From Flavobacteriales bacterium (GTDB lineage: Bacteria > Bacteroidota > Bacteroidia > Flavobacteriales > UBA7430): 43,227 bases of DNA. Shown here piece by piece: positions 35,645-42,981 of this stretch (its first letter is position 1; each line of letters begins with the position of its first letter). Both the position numbers and the translations under genes were made by a program. The notes under the pieces were generated by a model that saw nothing but the letters and a program-made list of their open reading frames with translations, was not told where the DNA came from and made no database searches. The DNA is taken from the NCBI GenBank assembly GCA_022425195.1, contig JAKMFX010000008.1, positions 1 through 43,227 on the forward strand, given 5' to 3'.

Positions 35645-35752
35645 TGTGGGGTGATGAAACTGGCAGACATGCCCTCCTGTCTCGAGGGTGAAGATTCTGG
35701 AATAAATCATTAGACTAACCACTTCGTGGAGGTTCGAATCCTTCTCCTACAG
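35645..35752 (+). tRNA. tRNA-like RNA copy 1: class II body, GUC anticodon, very long variable arm
   Basis: The 108-nt segment folds as a full cloverleaf: acceptor TGTGGGG/TCCTACA (U1-A72, two G-U pairs), U8 G9, D stem ATG/CAT with a Leu-like loop AAACTGGCAGA (A14, G18 G19 present), anticodon stem CCCTC/GAGGG, loop CTGTCTC (anticodon GUC at 35679-35681, U37), a 39-nt variable region (35689-35727), T stem GGAGG/CCTTC with loop TTCGAAT, discriminator G. CCA is not encoded. Within the variable region GAAG and TGG can pair with CCA and CTTC around a 4-nt bulge and 18-nt loop. A true tRNA-Asp(GUC) is class I with a 5-nt variable loop, so this is not the normal one. It may be a noncanonical tRNA, an amino-acid donor outside translation, or a regulatory/decoy RNA. 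Confidence 0.75.
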
Positions 35753-35758
35753 CAAACA

Positions 35759-35791
35759 AAATCCTCTTGAGAAATCTCAAGAGGATTTTTT
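35759..35791 (+). terminator. terminator of tRNA-like gene copy 1
   Basis: A 14-bp stem AAATCCTCTTGAGA / TCTCAAGAGGATTT with a 2-base loop and a T tract, starting 6 bases after the RNA body. The stem is identical in copy 2. Confidence 0.9.
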
Positions 35792-36033
35792 AGTTTACAG
35801 ATCGGCTGACTTTATACCCTCTAATAATGTTGTGAATGATTGTTGGGATGACTAAATCTTGACAAAATCAAGGAATAGTCGTTGGCTTAGCCCTATAAAC
35901 CCATAAAATTAGATGATTTGATTTTATCAAACTCATAATTATCAATCGAAATTATGACACATATTTTATTATTGATAATTAACAAAGCTTATTATTACAT
36001 TTTGTGTAAAAATTAAGTCATTTTGTTGATTTT
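35792..36033. other. intergenic spacer between the two tRNA-like genes
   Basis: No gene is visible. The spacer holds an 11-bp AT-rich inverted repeat, TAATTATCAAT (35936-35946) and its complement (35971-35981), and a small CTTGA/TCAAG dyad near 35871. It shows no similarity by eye to the region upstream of copy 1, so the duplication is recognisable only in the RNA, promoter boxes and terminator. Confidence 0.5.
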
Positions 36034-36067
36034 ATTGCAATGAATGCTCCAAGCGTTGTATATTTAC
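36034..36067 (+). promoter_or_regulatory. promoter of tRNA-like gene copy 2
   Basis: ATTG at 36034-36037, 21 bases, then TATATTTAC at 36059-36067: the same -7 box and spacing as copy 1. The 21 bases between box and RNA body are also nearly the same in both copies (CAGTxAATCACxACAACA). Confidence 0.7.
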
Positions 36068-36088
36068 ACCAGTGAATCACAACAACAA

Positions 36089-36197
36089 TGTGGGGTGATG
36101 AAATTGGCAGACATGCCCTCCTGTCTCGAGGGTGAAGATCCTGGAATAAATCTTAGTGACTAACCACTTCGTGGAGGTTCGAATCCTTCTCCTACAG
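36089..36197 (+). tRNA. tRNA-like RNA copy 2: class II body, GUC anticodon, very long variable arm
   Basis: This 109-nt copy is identical to copy 1 in acceptor stem, D stem, anticodon arm (CTGTCTC loop, GUC) and T arm. It differs by C-to-T in the D loop, T-to-C in the variable-arm bulge, and a few changes plus one added base in the variable-arm loop (AATAAATCTTAGTGACTAA, 19 nt). The base before the body is A here and C in copy 1, so the acceptor stem is 7 bp and not an 8-bp tRNA-Sec type. All differences spare the stems, which supports a selected RNA structure. It has its own promoter and terminator. Discriminator G, no encoded CCA. Confidence 0.75.
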
Positions 36198-36203
36198 CAA
36201 GTA

Positions 36204-36236
36204 AAATCCTCTTGAGAAATCTCAAGAGGATTTTTT
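36204..36236 (+). terminator. terminator of tRNA-like gene copy 2
   Basis: The same 14-bp stem and T tract as after copy 1. It ends 15 bases before the convergent lipase-like gene and may weakly stop that transcript too. Confidence 0.9.
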
Positions 36237-36250
36237 AGTTGAGCATAACT

Positions 36251-37663
36251 CTATTGTCTGTCAATGATAAATTTTTGGGTACTTTCTCCAAATTTTATGA
36301 GATAGATCCCCGCATTGAGCATGGATACATCAATTCTATTTCTAGAAGGACCTATGCTTTTAATCAAGAGCAATTGTCCGTCTATAGCATATATTTTCAT
36401 TGTGTTCTGTTTATCGCTTGTGATGTAAAGATTGTCTTTAACTGGGTTGGGAGATATTCTAAAGGTGGGCTTGTTTTTTATCTCATTGAGTAAAAGATTA
36501 CATGTCGTAGTTTTTGAGATAAAGGTCTGGAGTGCTTTCACAAAAGAGGGAATAAAACATTCCTGATGATCGAGGGTGGGATGTATTTCAGTGATGTTTA
36601 CCTGTGTTCCATCCAGTGCACTCATTTTTTGGTAAGCAATCTTAGAATTCAATGGGCTTACTAGTTTGTCACCCCCGCAATAATAAAAATGAATAGGGGA
36701 TGAAGGCGCCCAATCCGTCAGGTCATTTTCAGCCAATGCAAGGCTAAGTGGGTGTTTTGAGTTGCTCATGACACTCTCATAGAAATCCGAGTTCAGCATT
36801 TTGTTTGGGATGTTCGGAAGAAGGGCATTTATTTGGTCAGCACGGTATTGTCCGTTAAAATAGTCAGCAATTGATCGATAGGGGCTTGCGAACATCTCAT
36901 CTAAAGAATATATATTCAGGTAGGGGTACAAGGTACGATAACTCAATAGGATATAGGGGATGTAAAATGGAGCGGAGTACTCGTTCATTCCCAAAGAGCT
37001 TTCTTTTTGAACACCAGAGAGATCGTAGGGTCCTGACATAGGGATCGAATACTTGATGGTAAATTCTTCTGAATGATTGTTTTCGATTAATTTTTGCAAG
37101 GCAAGGGTGGCATGTCCACCTTGTGAATAGCCAAAAATGAATACATCATCATTCAGATTGATGTCGTATTTATTGCAGAGTTCTCTCGTAGCTCGCAACA
37201 TGTCAAGTGATGCTGAAGCTTCTGTTTTGGAATGTATGTAGGGGTGGAGCCCATCGGAATCTCCTAAGCCTAAATAATCGGGAAGTGCTACTACGGATCC
37301 CACAATGGCGGCTCCAAAAGTACCGACTTGTGCTTCGTCATTGTATCGAGAGGGGACATTGTCTTTATGAGTAACCGTTCCGTGCTGATAACTCATTAAG
37401 CTCCAGGAGCAATGATTGTTAGATGGGATTACCACAAGCCCAGAGGCTTCGCTTTCCCCATCGTAAATATTTGGGGTTTGATAAGTGATTTTATACACTT
37501 TTACTCCATATTGAATCATTGTCGATAACAAGGGTTGGGATTGGATAAGTTCCGATCGACTAAAAGATTTTATCAAAGTATCTGAGGTCAGTGTTTGCGC
37601 ACTTATGTTGAGGGTAATCAACATGAGGATTCCAAAGTAAAACTTCCTTATTATTTTTATCAT
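36251..37663 (-). CDS. secreted alpha/beta hydrolase (lipase-like) with type IX tail
   Basis: An alpha/beta-hydrolase esterase/lipase resembling the secretory lipase group. The nucleophile elbow is GYSQGG (Ser about 180 from this start), the acid Asp is in YYCGGDKLVSP and the His in HPTLDHQECF. The protein ends with a type IX sorting domain (FRISPNPVKDNLYITS to KFIIDRQ), so it is probably released or surface-bound through the PorU/PorV system. The frame is open to 37711, but the ATG at 37663 gives a proper signal peptide (MIKIIRKFYFGILMLITLNISA/Q). It follows the E1 gene, with 55 bases between. The substrate is unknown; lipid or polyester are possible. Confidence 0.85.
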   Translation of the reverse strand: MIKIIRKFYFGILMLITLNISAQTLTSDTLIKSFSRSELIQSQPLLSTMIQYGVKVYKITYQTPNIYDGESEASGLVVIPSNNHCSWSLMSYQHGTVTHKDNVPSRYNDEAQVGTFGAAIVGSVVALPDYLGLGDSDGLHPYIHSKTEASASLDMLRATRELCNKYDINLNDDVFIFGYSQGGHATLALQKLIENNHSEEFTIKYSIPMSGPYDLSGVQKESSLGMNEYSAPFYIPYILLSYRTLYPYLNIYSLDEMFASPYRSIADYFNGQYRADQINALLPNIPNKMLNSDFYESVMSNSKHPLSLALAENDLTDWAPSSPIHFYYCGGDKLVSPLNSKIAYQKMSALDGTQVNITEIHPTLDHQECFIPSFVKALQTFISKTTTCNLLLNEIKNKPTFRISPNPVKDNLYITSDKQNTMKIYAIDGQLLLIKSIGPSRNRIDVSMLNAGIYLIKFGESTQKFIIDRQ

Positions 37664-37718
37664 AATTACTTTATCTTCCATTAAGATAAGATGTTTGAAA
37701 TGATTTAGCATCTAGTAT

Positions 37719-39734
37719 TCAGTAGCTTAACAGTTCTGTTATTATTTTTCCAACTTTCACAGCATTAGGTAGCATGGTGCTTTCCAGGAAACTATTAAGG
37801 GGGATTGCAGGTAGATTTTCTGCCCCTAAAACACGAACTGGAGCTTCTAAGTATTCAAAACATTCTTGTTGTATTTCACCTGCCAAAGCTTGAGCGAAGC
37901 CAAGGCCTTTTGATTCTTCGGTAAGTACGATGCATTTATGGTGTCTCCTAACAGATTCGAAGATTGCTTCTCGATCTACTGGAGCTAGACTTCTTAGATC
38001 TAGAATTTCGATTTGGCCCGGATGAGATCTTGCGGCTTCAGATGCCCAATAAATACCCATTCCGTAGGTGACGATCACCAGAGTGTTCTTCGAAAGAAGC
38101 TCCGAAGCTTCGGCTTCTAGCAGTACTCGAGCTTTCCCCAGTGGAATCATATAGTTTTCATCAGGCTCTATACTTTTTGCTGCTTCAGTACCCTTTATTT
38201 TTGACCAATACAAGCCTTTGTGTTCCAGCATTATTACCGGGTTGGGGTCGTAGTAAGCGGCTTTCATTAGGCCTTTTAAGTCAGCAGCGGTAGAAGGGTA
38301 GGCTATTTTAATGCCTCGAATATTTGTCAGAATAGATTCTACAGATGACGAGTGGTAAGGTCCACCACATCCGTATGCGCCTGTGGGAATGCGTATGATC
38401 GTGCTCACCGGCCACTTGCCATTGGATAAGTAGTATGATCGACTGACTTCACTAAATAATTGGTTGAGCCCAGGCCAAATGTAATCCGCAAATTGTATTT
38501 CTACAATGGGTTTGCATCCTACGGCAGACATCCCTACGGTAGAGCCAATGATGAACGCTTCTTGAATGGGGGTGTTGAAGACGCGCCCTCCCCCAAATTT
38601 CTCTGCCAGTGTAGCCGCTTCTCTGAAGACGCCTCCCAAGCGAAAGCCTACATCTTGCCCATACATAAGTGCTTCTGGATGTTTGTATAATATTTCTTTA
38701 GTGGCCAAAATTGCCGCATCAACCATTAGAATTTTTTTATTCCCTTTTGGCGCCCTTTGTCCTGTCTCTTTTGTGATAGGTGTGGGGGCAAATACGTGAG
38801 TGAATAAATCTTCAGGGGTTGGGTCCTCTGCACGAAGTGCTTTTTCATAATCATCTTTAACAGCTTTTATTAATTCTGTCTCTATGGCATCGATTTCTTT
38901 TTGATGCATGCCTGAGCCCAAGAGTTGTTTTTGAAGAAGCGGAATGGGGTCTCTTTTTTTATGTTCTTTTAGGTCATCACGATACCACTCTTTTCTCACT
39001 CCTGAGGTGTGATGCCCTAGCAAAGGCACTTTGGCGTGAATTAAAAAGGGTCGACGCTCTTCCCGAATCGTTTTTATGACCTTTTTTAGGGTCGCGTAGC
39101 ATTCGGGGAATTGGCTTCCATTCACTTTTTTTATTTCAATCCCTTTAAATCCTTTTACGAATTTTGAGGCATCATTGGGGAGTACTTCGGAGGCCTGTGC
39201 AGAAATATTCCACTCATTGTCTTGTACCAAAAACAAAATAGGGAATTGTTTCAGAGCAGCCATGTGAAGGGCTTCAGAAACTTCTCCTTCTGACATGGCT
39301 GCATCGCCCATAGAACAAACCACAACGGGCTTCTGCTTGCCATCATCTTTTGTTAAGCCTTGTTTTTCTAAATATTGAATACCCATAGCTATGCCTGTGC
39401 TGGGGATTGCCTGCATTCCCGTTGCAGACGATTGGTGAGGTATCCTTGGTAGGTCGGCTCTATTTAAGCTGGGATGTGCGTAGTAGGTCCTTCCACCAGA
39501 GAAAGGATCCTCTTTCTTGGCCAGAAGTTGTAGCATTAATTCATAAGGTGTTAAGCCTAGGCTTAAGAGCATGCAGTCATCTCTATAATAGGGAGAGACC
39601 CAGTCTTTGGGGGTTAATTGCATGCCCAAGGCGGTTTGTATGGCTTCGTGCCCACCAGAACACGCATGTACATATCTACTTGTTGTTGAAGCATTCGCTT
39701 CGAACAAGTCTGACATGGCCCTAGCGGTCTGCAT
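37719..39734 (-). CDS. fused alpha-beta 2-oxoisovalerate dehydrogenase E1 (N-terminus unclear)
   Basis: A single chain carrying both halves of a branched-chain 2-oxoacid dehydrogenase E1. The alpha part (~1-320) has SGGHEAIQTALGMQL, YYRDD and the thiamine-diphosphate motif GDAAMSEG (143-150) to NEWN (173-176). The beta part (~335-671) has YGQDVG, GGRVFNTPIQEAFIIG and EIQFADYI. It decarboxylates the 2-oxo acids from Leu, Ile and Val and loads the E2 lipoyl group; no matching E2/E3 is nearby. The first ATG in frame (39734) is too far in: coding continues upstream in frame as ..SKTDLVKAYHI, normal for the family. The only plausible ATG (39810) is one base out of frame across a T5 run. Either a frameshift, a sequence error or a non-ATG start applies. 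Confidence 0.85.
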   Translation of the reverse strand: MQTARAMSDLFEANASTTSRYVHACSGGHEAIQTALGMQLTPKDWVSPYYRDDCMLLSLGLTPYELMLQLLAKKEDPFSGGRTYYAHPSLNRADLPRIPHQSSATGMQAIPSTGIAMGIQYLEKQGLTKDDGKQKPVVVCSMGDAAMSEGEVSEALHMAALKQFPILFLVQDNEWNISAQASEVLPNDASKFVKGFKGIEIKKVNGSQFPECYATLKKVIKTIREERRPFLIHAKVPLLGHHTSGVRKEWYRDDLKEHKKRDPIPLLQKQLLGSGMHQKEIDAIETELIKAVKDDYEKALRAEDPTPEDLFTHVFAPTPITKETGQRAPKGNKKILMVDAAILATKEILYKHPEALMYGQDVGFRLGGVFREAATLAEKFGGGRVFNTPIQEAFIIGSTVGMSAVGCKPIVEIQFADYIWPGLNQLFSEVSRSYYLSNGKWPVSTIIRIPTGAYGCGGPYHSSSVESILTNIRGIKIAYPSTAADLKGLMKAAYYDPNPVIMLEHKGLYWSKIKGTEAAKSIEPDENYMIPLGKARVLLEAEASELLSKNTLVIVTYGMGIYWASEAARSHPGQIEILDLRSLAPVDREAIFESVRRHHKCIVLTEESKGLGFAQALAGEIQQECFEYLEAPVRVLGAENLPAIPLNSFLESTMLPNAVKVGKIITELLSY

Positions 39735-39831
39735 TATATGATAAGCCTTAACTAAGTCTGTTTTGCTGGCGATGATTTTGTTATTAAATGGTTGATGCCT
39801 AAAAATCCATTTAATACTGAGGGATGCAGGT

Positions 39832-40599
39832 TTATTTTTTGAAGTTTTTTAGCGCTTCTTGCGTGTATTTAGAGAGCACTAGGGCTCCACTTATTTCACT
39901 TCTTTTTGAAAGCAGTTCCTCCCAATGCTCCGTGCCTTCCCAGAAGGTTTTTTTAAGAGCGGAAAGAGCTTCGGGGTTTGATTTGCTCAGTTTTGTTGCA
40001 AGAGATCCAATGGCCTCATCCATTTGGCTAACCTCGTCATATACTTCGGCATAAAGGCCCGTTTCTTTTCCCCATTCAGCGGTTTTCCATTCCGATGAGT
40101 TGAGCGTTAGGTAACTCGTGTTGGCCAATCCAATTTTTCTTTCAATTACCGGGCCAATCACAAAAGGGCCCAAGCCGATTGACAATTCACTTAATTTAAC
40201 ATCGGCATTTTTTGTTGCAAAACAATAGTCGCAGGAAGCTGCAATACCTACACCTCCCCCAACAGCTTTTCCTTGAACTCGTCCAATGATGATTTTAGGG
40301 CATGCCCTAACTGCATTGATGACCTGGGCAAAGCCGTTAAAGAATGTTTTTCCCTCTTCAGGAGAAGAAATACGAATCAACTCATCAAAGGAGGCTCCTG
40401 CACAAAAGGTCTTATCACCTGCGCTTTTTAATACCATCAAAGAGACGTCTTTTTGATTCCCCATTTCGGAAATCGTCTCGGCAAGCTTTTTTAGAATTGC
40501 TCCTGGTAGAGCGTTGCTGAGTGGGTGGTAAAATTCTATCGTAGCGACTCCATTGACAATGGATGTATTGACATGGCCTTGTTTCTTCGAATCAATCAT
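39832..40599 (-). CDS. enoyl-CoA hydratase/isomerase family protein
   Basis: A crotonase-fold protein of 255 aa. The oxyanion-hole segments are AGASFDEL (67-74) and GKAVGGGVGIAASCDY (110-125), and the catalytic Glu138 is in LSELSIGLGP. The first Glu of classical hydratases (GGGxE) is Gly here, as in several bacterial hydratases of the methylglutaconyl-CoA type. The neighbouring branched-chain E1 gene, downstream on the same strand, suggests a step in leucine breakdown; a phenylacetate-pathway hydratase is the alternative, given the PaaE-like gene next door. It has an AGGAGG ribosome-binding site 5 bases before the ATG, unusual in Bacteroidota, where such sites are mostly weak or absent. Confidence 0.88.
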   Translation of the reverse strand: MIDSKKQGHVNTSIVNGVATIEFYHPLSNALPGAILKKLAETISEMGNQKDVSLMVLKSAGDKTFCAGASFDELIRISSPEEGKTFFNGFAQVINAVRACPKIIIGRVQGKAVGGGVGIAASCDYCFATKNADVKLSELSIGLGPFVIGPVIERKIGLANTSYLTLNSSEWKTAEWGKETGLYAEVYDEVSQMDEAIGSLATKLSKSNPEALSALKKTFWEGTEHWEELLSKRSEISGALVLSKYTQEALKNFKK

Positions 40600-40859
40600 T
40601 GTTGCCTCCTGTTCATTAATAGGGTGAATTTTGGAATTACCTTGTGTGTTCGCCTAGCTTTTGTCTCACGGACTAAAAAAAAATGACGAGTGTTAGTTGG
40701 TGAGCGCAAACATCATACCTAGCCAAAGTACAAAAATAGTTTTTCATTCTGTTTTAACGGATGTTCATCTGAGTGTAAAAGTTGATTGGGGAATCTTTTT
40801 ACCCATAAGGATAAGCCTTCCACAAGGAATTGCATATTTTTGTATCAAATATTTATTTT

Positions 40860-41927
40860 ATGACGAATTTTCACACGCTCAAAGTTAAAGAGGTAAAGAG
40901 AGAGACGGCAGATGCTGTTTCCATTCTATTTGACGTTCCTCAAGAGTTAAATGAGACATTTCAGTTTGTTCAGGGGCAATATTTAACCTTGAGGGCTGAT
41001 GTCAATGGAGAGGAGCTTCGTAGATCTTATTCCATATGTTCTTCTCCATTCGACAAAGAGTTGAGAGTTGCCGTGAAACAAATTCCGAACGGAAAGTTTT
41101 CCACCTATGCAAATAAGAGCATAGCTGCAGGAGATGCTATAGAGGTGATGGCTCCACTAGGGAGTTTTAATACAAAAGTTTCTGCAAAGCAAGAGAAAAA
41201 ATATGCAGCCTTTGCTTCCGGCTCAGGTATTACTCCCATCATGTCCATCATACGTACGGTTTTAAAAACCGAGTCGAAGAGTCATTTTACATTGTTCTAT
41301 GGGAATAAAAGAAACGATACCATTATATTTAATAATGATCTAAAGGATTTGCAAAGTGCTTATCCGGGCCGTTTACATGTTCATCATGTGTTAAGTAGAG
41401 AGGCTGGTGTTGAAGAGCGTTTTAGCGGACGGCTTTCCGGGGATAAATGCAGAGCTTATCATCAAGACTTGATCGATATGACTCAGTTGGATGAGGTGTT
41501 CTTATGTGGTCCTGAAGCGATGATTTTTGATGTTAAGGAAACGCTTGTTGATATTGGTCTTTCAGAACAGTCGATTCATTTTGAATTGTTCACCACAAGT
41601 AACACTGAGAAAAAAGAAAATGCTCAGGAGCAAAGCGATTTGATTGACAGTCAGGTGGAGGTTATTGTTTATGGAGAATCTTTCCATTTTGGATTGTCAA
41701 GCGATGGGGACTCTATTTTAGATGCAGCCATGGCAGCTGATGCCGATGCTCCCTTTGCTTGTAAAGGAGGGGTTTGTTGTGCTTGCAGAGCCAAAGTCAT
41801 CGAGGGTAAGGCCAAGATGGATGTGAATTTTGGCTTGGATGAGAGTGAAGTGCAAGAAGGGTATATACTTGCTTGTCAAGCGCACCCAGCTTCAGAGAAA
41901 TTAGTAATAGACTTTGATGATATCTAA
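40860..41927 (+). CDS. PaaE-like flavin/2Fe-2S oxidoreductase
   Basis: A ferredoxin-NADP reductase-type module fused to a plant-type ferredoxin domain, the layout of PaaE (electron supply to phenylacetyl-CoA epoxidase) and related reductases. The FAD site is RRSYSICSSP; the nicotinamide side has ASGSGITPIMSII and LFYGNKRNDTIIF; the C-terminal 2Fe-2S site is Cys301, Cys306, Cys309, Cys339 (CX4CX2CX29C). The frame starts at 40830, but a -7-like box (TATTTTTGT, 40835-40843) covers that point, so the ATG at 40860 is used (355 aa). paaA-D are not in the window, so the partner is unknown; in many Flavobacteriia this gene also occurs without them. The next gene starts in its stop codon (TAATG). Confidence 0.9.
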   Translation: MTNFHTLKVKEVKRETADAVSILFDVPQELNETFQFVQGQYLTLRADVNGEELRRSYSICSSPFDKELRVAVKQIPNGKFSTYANKSIAAGDAIEVMAPLGSFNTKVSAKQEKKYAAFASGSGITPIMSIIRTVLKTESKSHFTLFYGNKRNDTIIFNNDLKDLQSAYPGRLHVHHVLSREAGVEERFSGRLSGDKCRAYHQDLIDMTQLDEVFLCGPEAMIFDVKETLVDIGLSEQSIHFELFTTSNTEKKENAQEQSDLIDSQVEVIVYGESFHFGLSSDGDSILDAAMAADADAPFACKGGVCCACRAKVIEGKAKMDVNFGLDESEVQEGYILACQAHPASEKLVIDFDDI

Positions 41928-42634
41928 TGGGGAAGAATGTAATCGTAACTGGAGCAAGTAGAGGAATTGGTTTTGAATTGGTAAAGCAATACGTCCAAGC
42001 AGGGCATGATGTGATTGCTATTTCTCGAAACTTGAGCCGCTTGGAGGATTTGAAACAAGAGTGTTTAGTCATAAATGCTTCCTCGAAGGTGCATGTTATA
42101 TCTTTTGATTTGGTAGATGGCGACTTTCAGTCTGATTTGTTGCCTTTCGTTTCCAAGTACTTTGATCAAGTAGATATTCTTGTGAATAATGCAGGAGCAC
42201 TTGTCTTAAAACCCTTTGCGGAAATTTCTCCGGAAGAGTTGGAGCGCGTTTATCGGGTAAATGTGAGTTCAGTATTCAGGCTGACGCAACTAATGCTGCC
42301 TAAATTCTCTGGCGATGCACATATACTTAATATAAGTAGTGTGGGTGGCGTTCAGGGTTCTGTAAAGTTTCCTGGTTTAACGGCCTATAGTTCATCTAAA
42401 GCTGCACTCGTTGGTTTGACGGAGTGTTTGGCTGAAGAATTCAAGGAAACCTCCATGTCATTTAATTGTCTTGCCCTGGGGGCTGTTCAAACCGAAATGC
42501 TCGAAGACGCCTTTCCGGGGTATGAAGCGCCCACGTCTGCAAAAGATATGGCGAGATACATTCTGGACTTTTCATTAACGGGGCCTCAGTTTTACAATGG
42601 TAAAATTCTAACGGTTTCAAAATCGACTCCTTAA
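41927..42634 (+). CDS. short-chain dehydrogenase/reductase
   Basis: A classical SDR of 235 aa. The NAD(P)-binding motif is TGASRGIG (8-15), NNAG is at 87-90, the catalytic Ser is in ISSV (137-138), and Tyr154/Lys158 are in AYSSSKAA. An Arg following the dinucleotide motif (SRNLSR) hints at NADP(H). Substrate cannot be read; FabG-like or 3-hydroxyacyl-CoA roles are possible. It is translationally coupled to the PaaE-like gene by a TAATG overlap, so the two probably serve the same pathway. No clear terminator follows. Confidence 0.9.
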   Translation: MGKNVIVTGASRGIGFELVKQYVQAGHDVIAISRNLSRLEDLKQECLVINASSKVHVISFDLVDGDFQSDLLPFVSKYFDQVDILVNNAGALVLKPFAEISPEELERVYRVNVSSVFRLTQLMLPKFSGDAHILNISSVGGVQGSVKFPGLTAYSSSKAALVGLTECLAEEFKETSMSFNCLALGAVQTEMLEDAFPGYEAPTSAKDMARYILDFSLTGPQFYNGKILTVSKSTP

Positions 42635-42950
42635 TCCCCTGAGTAAACATACAATGGCTATCTTTTGTTAAATGCGATTATTTTATTCGCTTTGACTTGA
42701 TTCACAGCGTCTTCTAGATTTCGAAGAAAATAAGTATTATTGAGGCTTGTCTGAATCAAAAAAGAGCTTAGATTTGCCTTCGCTAAAAATGATTGGCGCC
42801 GTTCCTTAACAAGACGATTTTTTATTAAAATATTCGCATTTTTATTTTGTGTAGAAATGAAAAGCTTTGTATTTTTGCAGTCCTCTTTTTTAAGAGGGGG
42901 ATGTAATTTCCTGAGCATTTTAATAAATATTGTTTTTTTTTATAAAAGTG
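42635..42950. other. gene-free stretch before the rRNA promoter
   Basis: An AT-rich region between the SDR gene and the rRNA promoter. An 86-codon open frame on the minus strand (42658-42918) has no recognisable domain and a low-complexity Lys/Asn-rich product, so I do not call it. I see no other gene, RNA or strong hairpin. Confidence 0.5.
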
Positions 42951-42981
42951 TTGTGAGGGAATAAAAAGGTTGTACATTTGC
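42951..42981 (+). promoter_or_regulatory. rRNA operon promoter
   Basis: TTG at 42951-42953 and TACATTTGC at 42973-42981, 19 bases apart, form a full Bacteroidota promoter. The transcribed leader (about 130 bases) includes an antitermination boxA-like GTTCTTTGAAA at 43025-43035 before the 16S gene. Confidence 0.8.

Noticed and set aside
35645-36197. tRNA-like pair read as bacterial tRNA-Sec (selC)
   Set aside because: The apparent eighth acceptor pair (C before the body with G73) exists only in copy 1; in copy 2 the base is A. The D stem is 3 bp and the anticodon is GUC rather than UCA, so it does not fit tRNA-Sec.
35645-36197. tRNA-like pair read as tmRNA or a tRNA with an intron
   Set aside because: There is no tag frame ending in ALAA and no pseudoknot-sized insert; the extra length is all in the variable region and no self-splicing core would fit in 39 nt.
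35640-36236. CRISPR array or insertion element to explain the repeated sequence
   Set aside because: Only two copies, more than 440 bases apart, with no transposase, no terminal inverted repeats and no regular spacers.
36239-36493. 84-codon plus-strand frame after the second tRNA-like gene
   Set aside because: It begins after a terminator and is fully antisense to the type IX tail of the hydrolase gene; its composition looks like a shadow of that gene.
42658-42918. 86-codon minus-strand open frame near the rRNA promoter
   Set aside because: Lys/Asn-rich low-complexity product, no recognisable domain, no clear promoter or ribosome site, in AT-rich intergenic DNA.
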